From positions 1-41,112 of the forward strand of contig JANQLB010000069.1 of NCBI GenBank assembly GCA_028280805.1: DNA of 41,112 bases, read 5' to 3'. Below the pieces are notes generated by a model. It worked only from the letters and a program-made list of their open reading frames with translations. It had not been told where the DNA came from and ran no database searches. Origin of the DNA: Tissierellales bacterium. Its GTDB lineage: Bacteria; Bacillota; Clostridia; Tissierellales; VENL01. This document shows, piece after piece, positions 33,414 to 41,112 of this stretch. The stretch's first letter is position 1, and the number at the start of each line of letters is the position of its first letter. Made by a program: the position numbers and the translations under genes.

Positions 33414-34781
33414 TTATTTCAGCAAATGAGGAGCATGATTAATAACATATGGCTTAAGATATTGTAGGGTTTCACCAATAATTTGAACTGCTTCATCAAT
33501 ATCTCCGTCAGTCATAGGTGTAGATATGTTCATTAGACCTCTATTAGCAGTGTGCAAGCCTCTATTCATTAATTCAAGATGCAAATACTTTGGCAATTCG
33601 CCAGCCTTAGATTTCCAAGTAACAACATCCTTTGCATCAATTATGGGATACTCTGACCACTGGATGTATAAAAGAGAACCAGCTCGTGTAGTAAACCCAT
33701 GAACACCTACATCATCAAAGGATTTTTTAATACCTGCCTCCAGTTTCTCTCCTAATTTATCAATGTGACTTATTGCGCAATCATCTAGTAATTCAATTGC
33801 CTTACATCCTGCACTCATTGCAATATTGTGTCCATTAAAGGTTCCTGAATGAAAATAGGTACCATCAATTGGATGAAACATATCCATGATTTCTTTTTTA
33901 GCTCCAAAGGCTCCTATTGGGAATCCACCACCTATTGACTTACCTAGAGCTGTAATATCAGGTATAATATCGTATTTTCTTTGAATGCCACCTATATCTA
34001 ATCTAAAGGTAACTATCTCATCGTATATAAGTAGAGTATTATATTTGTCGCATAGCTGTCTAAGACCCTTCAAAAAATCTATTGATGCTGAAATCATTCC
34101 TGCAGTATTCATTACTGGCTCAATAATCACCCCTGCAACGTCTCCATTATATTCCTTAAGGAGTATTTCAACACTTTCTAAATCATTAAAACGTGCAACC
34201 TTAACTGCATCTAATCCACATTTAGGTACCCCAGGCTTTGAGGGTGACGGAATAGGCATGTGGGATCCGCTCATATCTGGTTTTGTACTAATCTGTGCTA
34301 AATCGTGGCTTCCATGATATGCCCCATCCATTTTGATTATAATTTCTTTACCAGTATAAGCTCGAGCTGCACGCATAGCCATCATTGTAGCTTCAGTTCC
34401 AGAATTAACAAATCGAACAGACGCAATTCCTGGAGCACGATTAACAATAAGACTTGCAAGCTGGTATTGATTCTCAGAGGGTGCACCAAAAATAATGTCT
34501 TGCTTAAGGGCTTTCTTAGCTGCATCAACTATTTCTGGATGACTATGGCCATGAATCAATGATGTATAATTGTTTTGAAAATCTATATACTCATTACCAT
34601 CTACATCAACTAGCCTTGCACCTCTCCCTCCCTTCATATAGGTTGGATAAGGTTTATAGTATGTTGCCCATCGTGTATCTCCACCAGGCAAAGAATTTCT
34701 TGCTTTTTGATCATGCTTAAAGGACAAAGCTGTTCTAGTTTCATACTTTCTAACAATTTCATTCCAAATTTTATTGTCCAT
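33414..34781 (-). CDS. Class III aminotransferase (glutamate-1-semialdehyde aminomutase-like)
   Basis: PLP enzyme of fold type I. Visible: VRFVNSGTEATMMAMRAARA (phosphate and cofactor binding), AYHGSHD, LLIYDEIVTFRLD (cofactor Asp 254), and ALGKSIGGGFPIGAFG with the Schiff-base Lys 281. It looks like the hemL branch in motif, but no heme-pathway gene is near and it lies inside a catabolic run. A transaminase or aminomutase acting on a 2-amino or omega-amino acid released by the peptidases is more likely. 455 residues; 17 bp after the dehydratase gene. Confidence 0.85.
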   Translation of the reverse strand: MDNKIWNEIVRKYETRTALSFKHDQKARNSLPGGDTRWATYYKPYPTYMKGGRGARLVDVDGNEYIDFQNNYTSLIHGHSHPEIVDAAKKALKQDIIFGAPSENQYQLASLIVNRAPGIASVRFVNSGTEATMMAMRAARAYTGKEIIIKMDGAYHGSHDLAQISTKPDMSGSHMPIPSPSKPGVPKCGLDAVKVARFNDLESVEILLKEYNGDVAGVIIEPVMNTAGMISASIDFLKGLRQLCDKYNTLLIYDEIVTFRLDIGGIQRKYDIIPDITALGKSIGGGFPIGAFGAKKEIMDMFHPIDGTYFHSGTFNGHNIAMSAGCKAIELLDDCAISHIDKLGEKLEAGIKKSFDDVGVHGFTTRAGSLLYIQWSEYPIIDAKDVVTWKSKAGELPKYLHLELMNRGLHTANRGLMNISTPMTDGDIDEAVQIIGETLQYLKPYVINHAPHLLK

Positions 34782-34798
34782 TTTCTTCCTCCTATTTA

Positions 34799-36475
34799 TT
34801 AATCAAGAATGGCACCGTTCCAAACACTACCAACCAGTTTAGCATAACGCTTTAAATACTTGCTGTTAACCTTCAATCCTGCTGGTTTAAAATCACTTCT
34901 TCTTTCTGCTAATGTTTTCTCATCCACATGTAATGTTATACTTCTATTAGGAATATCAATGGTTATCAAATCTCCATCCTCTACCAAACCAATGACGCCA
35001 CCCTCGGCAGCTTCAGGAGCAATATGACCTATACATGGTCCTCTAGTTCCTCCTGAAAAACGTCCATCTGTAATTAAGGCCGTTGTCTCTCCAAGACCCA
35101 TACCCATAAGAGCAGTTGTGGCTACCAACATTTCCCTCATACCAGGACCTCCCTTAGGTCCTTCAAAGCGAATCACAACCACATCACCTTTTTCTACAAC
35201 TCCTTTAAACATTGCATCTACAGCTTCTTCTTGTGAATTAAATACCTTAGCTGGACCCTGATGCTTAAGCATATTTGGAACTACTGCTGATTGCTTAACA
35301 ACCGCACCGATAGGTGCCAAGTTTCCTTTTAAGATTGCTAATGACCCTTGTTGATGAAATGGATTGTCAAGGTTTCTAATTACATCAGGACAACGATTTT
35401 TCTCGTTAGCTATAATCTCACGCCAAGTATATCCATTTACAGTCTTGACATCAAGATTAAGATACCTATCTCCCAATTCCTTAAAAACTACAGGGATTCC
35501 ACCCGCTAAATCAAAGTCATAAAGAGTAAACTTACCTGATGGCTTGATTCCCACGAGATGTGGGGTGTTTTTACTGGTTTCTTCAAAATCCTCAGGAGTT
35601 ACCTTTAAACCAAATTCATTGGCAATAGCTGGAATGTGAATTGTTGCATTTGTTGAACCACCTATAGCCATGGTAGCTGTCAAAACATTACTCATAACCT
35701 CTTGAGTGACAATCTCCCTTGGTAAAATATTTTTTTCAACCAAATCAACAATAATAATCCCACTTTTTTTTGCCTCACGATATTTTTTTGAGAAAACTGC
35801 ATGGGTTGTTGATGTACCTGGAACTGTCAATCCCATCATTTCAGCAACACAAGACATGGTGTTAGCTGTTCCCATCATTGAACATGACCCTGATGTAGGA
35901 CAAATACAGTTCTCCATCTCTTCAAACTGCTCCTTAGACATTTCTCCCCTTTGAACGAGTCCAGCCGCCTCTCTTATTTCATAAATAGATAGATTACGAC
36001 CTTCAAACCTACCCGGAAGCATTGGACCACCAGTAACAAATATGCTAGGAATGTTTAACCGTCCTATAGCCATTAAGCTTGCCGGCACTATCTTATCACA
36101 TGATGCAATTATAACAATTCCATCAAGCTGCTGTCCTTCAACAACTACCTCTATTGAATCTGCAATAATTTCCCTACTTGCTAAAACATAACACATACCA
36201 TCATGTCCTTGTGCCAATCCGTCACATAAACTGATGGTATTAACTTCAAAGGGTACACCACCTGCTCCTCGGACTCCTTCTTTCACAGCTTGAGCTAACT
36301 CCCTTAGATGTCTATGACCAGGATGCATTTCATTAAATGTATTTATGACACCAATAAATGGTTTATCTAACTCTTCATCGAGTAAGCCACAAGCCTTCAA
36401 GTGGGCCCGCATAGCTGCTCTATCAATTCCTTCAGTAACCACATGACTTCTAAATTTTTTCATAACAAGATTCAT
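34799..36475 (-). CDS. ilvD: IlvD/Edd-family dehydratase (dihydroxy-acid dehydratase-like)
   Basis: Iron-sulfur dehydratase that turns a 2,3-dihydroxy acid into a 2-oxo acid. Cluster Cys are in [28 protein letters not shown] and [16 protein letters not shown]; the C-terminal block [20 protein letters not shown] is intact. 558 residues. Several motifs depart from ordinary IlvD (CDGIAMGHxGMxYSL, NCDKITPGMLMA, GACGGMYTANTM), so it may be a side-branch enzyme for another dihydroxy or sugar acid rather than the valine-pathway enzyme. The surrounding genes are not ilv or leu genes. ATG 36475 is used; ATG 36463 (MKKFRS) is equally possible because the ribosome binding site touches the first ATG. Confidence 0.85.
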   Translation of the reverse strand: MNLVMKKFRSHVVTEGIDRAAMRAHLKACGLLDEELDKPFIGVINTFNEMHPGHRHLRELAQAVKEGVRGAGGVPFEVNTISLCDGLAQGHDGMCYVLASREIIADSIEVVVEGQQLDGIVIIASCDKIVPASLMAIGRLNIPSIFVTGGPMLPGRFEGRNLSIYEIREAAGLVQRGEMSKEQFEEMENCICPTSGSCSMMGTANTMSCVAEMMGLTVPGTSTTHAVFSKKYREAKKSGIIIVDLVEKNILPREIVTQEVMSNVLTATMAIGGSTNATIHIPAIANEFGLKVTPEDFEETSKNTPHLVGIKPSGKFTLYDFDLAGGIPVVFKELGDRYLNLDVKTVNGYTWREIIANEKNRCPDVIRNLDNPFHQQGSLAILKGNLAPIGAVVKQSAVVPNMLKHQGPAKVFNSQEEAVDAMFKGVVEKGDVVVIRFEGPKGGPGMREMLVATTALMGMGLGETTALITDGRFSGGTRGPCIGHIAPEAAEGGVIGLVEDGDLITIDIPNRSITLHVDEKTLAERRSDFKPAGLKVNSKYLKRYAKLVGSVWNGAILD

Positions 36476-36621
36476 TCCTTTCTCTGTGCTTAAGGCACAA
36501 AATTTAAAAGCTAATGCTTTAGCACACTAGTCAATTTTAAAAATTCACCTATGTGTGGGTTTATTTAGTTATGCCCATTTTTCTCAATATCAATTTTCTA
36601 GTATTCTTTCTAACTACACCT

Positions 36622-37929
36622 CTATTCAAGTACCGGTAATGTTAGAAAACCATCGGTTAATATTAAAACATGTATTGGTTTTCCTAAAGTTTCAATACTG
36701 TTTTTTAAAGCTTCAGTGGCAGTTTTTGCATAGCCTATATGCATAGCATTAAGCTTCCCTTCTTCTAGTTTTGTATCTGTAACAACTATTTTGCAATAAT
36801 TTAGCATTTTTGCCACTGTAAAAGCTTTGTTTCCCTCTGGAGGAAAACCTACTTTTCTTGATTTTTCGATATACTCAATAGGTCTTGATACTCTTGCCAA
36901 ATCATCATGAAAATCTTCCGAACCAATACCCTTCCAGCACTCAGCAGGTAAAACTACTGTGCCACCTTCTTTAACAATGGGCTTTTTAAACAGCACTACA
37001 CTGTTGATTGATCGGATAGCTTGGTACAGATTCAGTGTTTTAGGATACTTAGGGATAGTAATTACTATATCACCTTGCCTCTCTACTTTTACCTCATACA
37101 TCCTTTTAGCAGCTTTCACAGCTTCACCATATGCTAAAATAGCATCCCCTGTAAAAGCACTAATAAGCTCTTTCTTACTATTTTGAACTACGTTGATTAG
37201 GAAATCAATTTTTACTATGCTGGCAACTTCATTTATAAAATCTCTAAAAGTATTATTCTCAATATCTCCAAACTTAGTATTTTTATCTTCCATAACTTTT
37301 GGATTATGAGTTTGAGCAATACTTTCTACTCCAGCAACACCAACGGAAAGAATTTTATTACCTCCACTATATCCTGCAAATATATGAGGGTCTACTGTGC
37401 CTATTCCAATTCTTAAATCTGCTTCAACCACAGTTTTATTAAGGTAGATCGGTACTTTAAGCTTTCTAGAATTTCCCAAAAAAACTAAATTGCTTTCATC
37501 GTATGCGTTGTGATTGGTTACTGTATACTGATCTGTAATATCCTTTCCCAGCATTTCCTTTATTTCCTCTAGCGTCATTGGGTCGTGGGTTCCTGTGGCA
37601 ATTATTATTTCAATATACTCCTTTGGAATATTAGCTCTGCGAAGTTCTTCTAAAACGAAGGGTAATATTTCCTTCTGCGGTAGGTAACGGGTATTATCAC
37701 ATACAATAATAACTATTTTTTCCTTACCAAAAGCTAGATCCTTTAAGGATTCGGATGATACAGGCTTATCAAATGCTTCTTTAAGAATTTGGTTTGAATT
37801 CTTTGAGGGTTTAATCTCCATTGGTGATATGATTTCATAAGTAACCCCATTAGGTATTTGGATTTTAATTTGTCCTTTTCCATTATCAAGTTTTATTGTT
37901 TTCAGATTATCACCTTCCCTGTATTTCAT
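36622..37929 (-). CDS. larA: LarA-type nickel-dependent 2-hydroxyacid racemase
   Basis: LarA enzymes interconvert D- and L-2-hydroxyacids using a nickel-pincer (NPN) cofactor. Visible family blocks: VIIVCDNTRYLP, IIATGTHDPMTLEE, NHNAYDESN, and PHIFAGYSGGNKILSVG, in which the His and the Lys that binds the cofactor keep the ten-residue spacing of LarA H174/K184. About 435 residues, cytosolic. The cofactor makers LarB, LarC and LarE are not in this window. Start uncertain: I give ATG 37929, which overlaps the previous gene by 20 bp. CTG 37905 (LKTIKLDNG) has better ribosome binding site spacing (AAGGTGATAAT) and matches the usual family N terminus. Substrate unknown and probably not lactate, given neighbours. 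Confidence 0.85.
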   Translation of the reverse strand: MKYREGDNLKTIKLDNGKGQIKIQIPNGVTYEIISPMEIKPSKNSNQILKEAFDKPVSSESLKDLAFGKEKIVIIVCDNTRYLPQKEILPFVLEELRRANIPKEYIEIIIATGTHDPMTLEEIKEMLGKDITDQYTVTNHNAYDESNLVFLGNSRKLKVPIYLNKTVVEADLRIGIGTVDPHIFAGYSGGNKILSVGVAGVESIAQTHNPKVMEDKNTKFGDIENNTFRDFINEVASIVKIDFLINVVQNSKKELISAFTGDAILAYGEAVKAAKRMYEVKVERQGDIVITIPKYPKTLNLYQAIRSINSVVLFKKPIVKEGGTVVLPAECWKGIGSEDFHDDLARVSRPIEYIEKSRKVGFPPEGNKAFTVAKMLNYCKIVVTDTKLEEGKLNAMHIGYAKTATEALKNSIETLGKPIHVLILTDGFLTLPVLE

Positions 37930-39115
37930 TAACAATACTAATAAATTCCTCTTGAGATACAGTGGACTTTTTATAAATACCTGTTGTTTTGACCTTTTGA
38001 AGAATTTCTTTTTCTTTACTTTCATCCAATTGAATATTTAATCTCTCTGCCATTACACGAATAGAAGCTAGTCCGCTTTTTTTACCAAGTACAACACCAG
38101 AGGTATGTCCAGTAAAGGCAGGATTTGTTGCAAACATAGCCAGGGGCTGATTGAGAACTAAATCAATACCGATTCCAGATTCTCTTACAAATATGTTATC
38201 ACCAATGATTGGTTTATTAACAGGCATTTTGAAATTAGATATTTCCTGAATTTGCTGAGACACAGGTCTTAGAAGCTGATAGTTATAGTTGTTTTCTATG
38301 CCATAAAGTATTCTTAAGCCTGTTATGATTTGCTCAAGGGCAGCATTTCCAGTTCTCTCTCCCATTCCGTTAATGCACGTATGAATTACCTCTGCTCCCC
38401 CTTCCATAGCTGCAAATGAAATTGCACACCCAAGACCGAAGTCGTTATGGGTATGTATCTCTATCTTGATGTCGAACTTTGATTTTAGGTCCTTAACTAA
38501 TTCCTTAACAGCTCCTGGAAGTATACACCCCATTGTATCTACTATACCAATTGAATCAGGCTTTGCTTTTTCTATGATTTCACTATAAAGACGGTTTAGA
38601 AAAGTATAATCAGCTCTTGTTGTGTCGTAGCCGAAATACACTACTTCAAGATTTCTACTCTTAGCATATTTAATTGTTTCCACACTACGATCTATTACAT
38701 CTTGATATGACCATTTATTAAATTGATATTTTAGCTTTGGTTCGCTGGTGGGTATCTCAATAACTACTCCATCAGCTCCACAATCCACCGCTAGGTCAAT
38801 ATCCTCTTTCATAGCCCTTGCAAATGTGAATATCTTTGCTTTTAACCCTAGTTCAACAATTGCCTTAATAGCTTCCTTATCTGATTGAGAAACGGCAGGC
38901 ATTCCTGCCTCGATACGTTCTACTCCAATGCTATCAAGTAATTTTGCAATGGTAACTTTATCTTCAACACTGAAAACAACACCAGGGGTTTGTTCTCCAT
39001 CCCTTAGGGTTGCATCATGTACTATTACTTTTTTAGGCAGCTCCAACTGACTGCGAAAAGCTTCCAAATCATTATATGGACTTGCCCACCAATTCTCTGA
39101 TTTAAAATTTTCCAT
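37910..39115 (-). CDS. HMGL-like 2-oxoacid:acetyl-CoA acyltransferase (isopropylmalate/homocitrate synthase family)
   Basis: Condenses an acyl-CoA, usually acetyl-CoA, with a 2-oxo acid. TIM-barrel blocks: VIVHDATLRDGEQTPGVVF (catalytic Arg-Asp and metal Asp), GVERIEAGMPAVS, EIHTHNDFGLGCA (metal His pair), and GMGERTGNAALEQI. The short C-terminal part (TGHTSGVVLGKKSG) is of the NifV/citramalate-like type without a full LeuA allosteric domain, consistent with 401 residues. I start it at ATG 39115 behind AAGGGAGAATAGT, just within the regulator's stop region; the longer open frame runs back into the regulator gene. No leuBCD or nif genes are adjacent, so the product is not assigned. Confidence 0.85.
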   Translation of the reverse strand: MENFKSENWWASPYNDLEAFRSQLELPKKVIVHDATLRDGEQTPGVVFSVEDKVTIAKLLDSIGVERIEAGMPAVSQSDKEAIKAIVELGLKAKIFTFARAMKEDIDLAVDCGADGVVIEIPTSEPKLKYQFNKWSYQDVIDRSVETIKYAKSRNLEVVYFGYDTTRADYTFLNRLYSEIIEKAKPDSIGIVDTMGCILPGAVKELVKDLKSKFDIKIEIHTHNDFGLGCAISFAAMEGGAEVIHTCINGMGERTGNAALEQIITGLRILYGIENNYNYQLLRPVSQQIQEISNFKMPVNKPIIGDNIFVRESGIGIDLVLNQPLAMFATNPAFTGHTSGVVLGKKSGLASIRVMAERLNIQLDESKEKEILQKVKTTGIYKKSTVSQEEFISIVNEIQGR

Positions 39116-39116
39116 A

Positions 39117-39776
39117 CTATTCTCCCTTCTGTTTTGCCATACGCGCAATTTCTCTATACTTATCAATGCTGTTAGATTTATGGAGTCTTACTAAACTTCC
39201 AACTTTCTCAGAGTCCTTTTTCTCCATGGCTTCAATAATCTCTTCATGCTCATTTACTGAAATAATCATTAACTCAGGAAAATAGGCAAATAATGCCTTT
39301 GACCAGTTCCCACCATCCCATAAATTATAAATCATTTCGTTTAGTAATTTGTTTTGACAAAATGAGTATATTTTTTTATGAAAAAGTCGATTCAGCTCAA
39401 CAAATTTTTCATCATCATTAGTCAAAGCAGCAGCTCTCATTTTTTTATTCATATACTTTAATTCCTCAATAACATCTTGAGAGATTTGTATTAAAGCTGT
39501 CTTTGCTGCATAACCTTCTAACAGCGCTCTTACTCTCATTACTTCTATTATCTTCATTTCATCATAAATTGTAACTGTTGCCCCTTTATGTGGAATAATC
39601 TCCACAAGACCTTCGGTCTCAAGTCGCTTTAAGGATTCTCTAACTGGTATTGGCGACATTTGATTGTCTGCAGCTATTTTGCTTATGTTGATGGTTTCAC
39701 CTTGAGAAATCACCCCCTCTGTGATTTGATTCTTGAGCAAACAATATATATACTCTGATTTTGTTTGAAAGTTCAT
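39117..39776 (-). CDS. GntR/FCD-family transcriptional regulator 1
   Basis: Ligand-responsive DNA-binding protein. The N-terminal winged helix (SEYIYCLLKNQITEG... MSPIPVRESLKRLETEGLVE, IPHKGATV) is typical GntR. The C-terminal FCD domain is helical with metal-type residues in LNRLFHKKIY, VNEHEEIIEA and VRLHKSNS. 219 residues. First gene of the run, it precedes the HMGL-like gene with no gap (the stop overlaps its ribosome binding site), so it likely controls the catabolic genes and itself. The promoter at 39809-39837 is covered by tandem repeats that could be its operator. Paralogous to the regulator at 40117-40761. Confidence 0.92.
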   Translation of the reverse strand: MNFQTKSEYIYCLLKNQITEGVISQGETINISKIAADNQMSPIPVRESLKRLETEGLVEIIPHKGATVTIYDEMKIIEVMRVRALLEGYAAKTALIQISQDVIEELKYMNKKMRAAALTNDDEKFVELNRLFHKKIYSFCQNKLLNEMIYNLWDGGNWSKALFAYFPELMIISVNEHEEIIEAMEKKDSEKVGSLVRLHKSNSIDKYREIARMAKQKGE

Positions 39777-39796
39777 TAGATACTCCTTTCATATAC

Positions 39797-39837
39797 TATA
39801 TATGATATATTATATATGATATATATGTCTATGTCAA
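39797..39837 (-). promoter_or_regulatory. Consensus promoter with overlapping tandem 14-bp repeat (candidate GntR operator)
   Basis: Minus-strand TTGACA (39837-39832), 17-bp spacer, TATAAT (39814-39809): a perfect consensus promoter. TATATATGATATAT occurs twice in exact tandem, 39797-39810 and 39811-39824, covering the -10 box. A repressor bound there would block the polymerase. The ISLre2-like end repeat begins 17 bp upstream of the -35. Confidence 0.75.
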
Positions 39838-39853
39838 TTTAATTGTATGAATA

Positions 39854-39894
39854 GATAGTGTCAGGTTATTGTTGGAAATTAAAAATCACATTTT
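39854..39894 (-). repeat. 41-bp direct repeat, copy 1 (probable UPF0236/ISLre2 element end)
   Basis: Identical over 41 bp to 40839-40879, same orientation. It begins GATAGTGTCAGGTTATTGTT and ends ATCACATTTT. It overlaps the last codons of the broken transposase fragment, so it is probably the terminal sequence of that element. Confidence 0.75.
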
Positions 39895-40097
39895 GCCCCG
39901 TCTCCTGATAAATATATCTTCTCAACTTTTCCCATATCGTAAGCTTGTTCTAGATAATTTGCTACTTCTAGCCATAAATCTTCACTTGTCTTATACTCAC
40001 CTGTAAAGTATCTAACGTTTTGTAGCTGATTTCTTCCCTTTGATATTAACTTTTTACCTTCATGAACATAATACTGAAAGGATTCTTTATACAACAA
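39879..40097 (-). pseudogene. Fragment of a UPF0236 (ISLre2-type) transposase
   Basis: A 72-codon remnant: FQYYVHEGKKLISKGRNQLQ, then YFTGEYKTSEDLWLEVANYL and VEKIYLSGDGAKCDF. From memory this matches the middle of UPF0236/ISLre2 transposases (…YVHEG…YFSG…EDLWLEV…KIYISGDGA-WI…). There the sequence would continue for several hundred residues, but here it jumps straight into the 41-bp element-end repeat after SGDGA. The start is also missing: the open frame begins at a TTG inside the terminator of the upstream regulator gene. Both ends are lost by deletion, so it cannot be active. Confidence 0.75.
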
Positions 40098-40127
40098 AAA
40101 AAATAGCTAAGTTTAGCTATTTTTTTG
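40095..40127 (-). terminator. Terminator of regulator 2
   Basis: AAAAAATAGCTAA pairs with TTAGCTATTTTTT; the regulator's TAG stop codon lies inside the stem. The T-run is on the minus strand. Confidence 0.85.
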
Positions 40128-40761
40128 ATTCAGTGTAATATTCAACACTTTTTATTTTATGTCTTCTAACCAGTTTTTCAGTAAGGTTTGATTTTTTTTG
40201 CTTGATCGCTTCTAATATTTCTTCATGCTCTTTTACAGATTCTATCATCTTTTTATTATGACGGGCAAAGATGGATTTGGACCAAGCACTATCTTCCCAC
40301 AGCCCAACTATCATGTCGTAAAGCATTTTGTAGGGTGATTGCTTATATATAAGCCTATGAAACTCAATGTTAAGTTCTACAAATTTCTCATCGTTGCCTT
40401 CTTTTGCCATTTCATTCATTTCATTATTCAGAGTTTCAAGTTTATTTATAACTTCATCTGATATATTTTCTATTGCAGAGCTTGCTGCAAAGCCCTCTAA
40501 AATTGCCCTCACTACAATTACCTCTCTCGCCTCATTGGCATTGTATGTTATAACCTGAGCACCTTTATGGGGAATAATTTTGACAAGACCTTCTGACTCT
40601 AATCGTTTTATGGCTTCTCTAACAGGAATTATTGACATCCCATACGCTTTGGAAACTTTGCTAATATTAATGTTTTCACCAGGTTTAATCTCACCATTCA
40701 ATATTCTTTTCTTTAACTCTTGAAATATGTAATCACTTTTTGTGGTAAACACTTTATCCAT
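40117..40761 (-). CDS. GntR/FCD-family transcriptional regulator 2
   Basis: Paralogue of regulator 1. The winged-helix part has SDYIFQELKKRILNGEIKPG, MSIIPVREAIKRLESEGLVK and IPHKGAQV; the FCD part has EFHRLIYKQS, VKEHEEILEAI and VRRHKIKS. 214 residues, ribosome binding site GAAGGTGAAAGC. The two regulators share most helix-turn-helix residues, so they may bind similar sites, but the ligand domains have diverged. It is monocistronic, with its own promoter and terminator, and is bracketed by the two 41-bp repeats. It may control the same catabolic genes or be an unrelated duplicate. Confidence 0.9.
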   Translation of the reverse strand: MDKVFTTKSDYIFQELKKRILNGEIKPGENINISKVSKAYGMSIIPVREAIKRLESEGLVKIIPHKGAQVITYNANEAREVIVVRAILEGFAASSAIENISDEVINKLETLNNEMNEMAKEGNDEKFVELNIEFHRLIYKQSPYKMLYDMIVGLWEDSAWSKSIFARHNKKMIESVKEHEEILEAIKQKKSNLTEKLVRRHKIKSVEYYTESKK

Positions 40762-40793
40762 GCTTTCACCTTCTATTATATATTATATATTTT

Positions 40794-40823
40794 ACTATAC
40801 CATTTTGATCAAAAACAATGCAA
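40794..40823 (-). promoter_or_regulatory. Probable promoter of regulator 2
   Basis: Minus-strand TTGCAT (40823-40818), 18-bp spacer, TATAGT (40799-40794). The AT-rich string AATATATAATATATAATA lies between the promoter and the start codon and resembles the repeat at regulator 1. Confidence 0.5.
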
Positions 40824-40838
40824 GTATAATTACAAAAT

Positions 40839-40879
40839 GATAGTGTCAGGTTATTGTTGGAAATTAAAAATCACATTTT
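40839..40879 (-). repeat. 41-bp direct repeat, copy 2 (probable UPF0236/ISLre2 element end)
   Basis: Identical to 39854-39894; the two copies are 985 bp apart and flank the transposase fragment and regulator 2. The flanking bases differ on both sides. Confidence 0.75.
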
Positions 40880-41011
40880 CCCCTTTCATCAATAATCCCA
40901 TTGCAATTGCTGCACCAACTTTAATTATTAAAGTTTATACATTTACAATTGATTTCAAATATTGTCTTTGCCATGTTTTTTTACCATAATATAATTCCAT
41001 AGCTTATTTAC
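40880..41011. other. Non-coding or decayed stretch next to the element end
   Basis: Minus-strand frames show only short broken pieces (for example a stretch reading VGAAIAMGLLMKGENVIF that runs into the repeat). Probably decayed coding sequence truncated by the element. Confidence 0.4.
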
Positions 41012-41112
41012 TCAACTTTCCCAGCTTAAATCTGCAAATAACCCCTTGATATAGCTGGCTTGTTGGTCAACCCAGTACTGTAATTGACTTTTAATATTAG
41101 ATATGTATTTTG
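41012..41112 (-). CDS. C-terminal end of an unrecognised protein (partial)
   Basis: An open frame enters from the right edge and ends at TGA 41014-41012. The visible residues are KYISNIKSQLQYWVDQQASY followed by IKGLFADLSWES. Not recognised; the Gln- and Trp-rich amphipathic end gives no family clue. The rest of the gene is outside the window. Confidence 0.45.
   Translation of the reverse strand, partial: KYISNIKSQLQYWVDQQASYIKGLFADLSWES

Noticed and set aside
33414..34781. hemL (heme synthesis aminomutase) for the class III aminotransferase
   Set aside because: Motifs are shared across the class and no heme gene is nearby; the catabolic context argues against it.
37930..38025. N-terminal extension of the LarA-like protein (MKVKKKKFFKRSKQQ...)
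   Set aside because: It lies wholly inside the HMGL-like gene in another frame and does not resemble LarA.
39116..39166. Extension of the HMGL-like protein (MISIEKLRVWQNRREN)
   Set aside because: It overlaps the regulator gene; a good ribosome binding site stands before ATG 39115.
40720..40989. 89-codon plus-strand frame over the regulator 2 promoter and repeat
   Set aside because: It crosses a promoter and an element end, has no ribosome binding site, and shows no recognisable features.

Overview
The window is AT-rich DNA of a low-GC Gram-positive anaerobe, most likely Clostridia or Tissierellia. Strong AGGAGG-type ribosome binding sites, TTGACA/TATAAT promoters, an asparagine-type T-box leader, oxygen-independent amino-acid catabolism and a clostridial radical-SAM peptide system all point that way. 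No rRNA, tRNA, CRISPR array or prophage was seen. Most genes lie on the minus strand, so operons read from high to low coordinates.

Region 1 (1-4715): a REP-type tyrosine transposase element bounded by perfect 24-bp inverted repeats, next to a RiPP (ribosomally made, modified peptide) locus. The locus holds a radical SAM/SPASM maturase of the CcpM type, a TIGR04066-like peptide-maturation protein, a small acyl-carrier-related protein, and downstream two tandemly duplicated 51-codon Cys-containing precursor genes that I translated by hand. Each precursor is enclosed by the same 15-bp inverted repeat. No export transporter or leader peptidase is visible.

Region 2 (4716-17509): an 820-bp intergenic region with several hairpins; a UvrA-family ATPase downstream of an AraC-type regulator fused to a nucleotidyltransferase-like domain; a divergent PlsY-like membrane protein; a large secreted subtilase; an unrecognised membrane protein; the UV-damage endonuclease UvsE; and asnA, which starts at GTG behind a T-box.

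Region 3 (17882-22874): a tightly packed operon encoding a five-subunit flavin/iron-sulfur dehydrogenase (HcnABC / opine oxidase / sarcosine oxidase-like, split into small subunits) followed by 1-pyrroline-5-carboxylate dehydrogenase. Together these would oxidise proline, or a close imino acid, to glutamate without a classical PutA or PRODH.

Region 4 (23272-39776): a run of thirteen co-directional genes headed by a GntR/FCD regulator. They encode an HMGL-like acyltransferase (isopropylmalate/homocitrate synthase family), a LarA-type hydroxyacid racemase, an IlvD/Edd dehydratase, a class III aminotransferase, a cog3964-type amidohydrolase, two M29 and two M28 aminopeptidases, two related MFS transporters and a C45 self-processing amidase. 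I read it as an uptake and catabolic system for an unidentified peptide-like or N-acylated substrate; this is the best candidate for an undescribed pathway.

Region 5 (39797-41112): the regulator's consensus promoter overlapped by a tandem 14-bp repeat, a broken UPF0236/ISLre2-type transposase, two 41-bp direct repeats that look like copies of that element's end, a second paralogous GntR/FCD regulator between them, and the C-terminal end of an unrecognised gene at the window edge.
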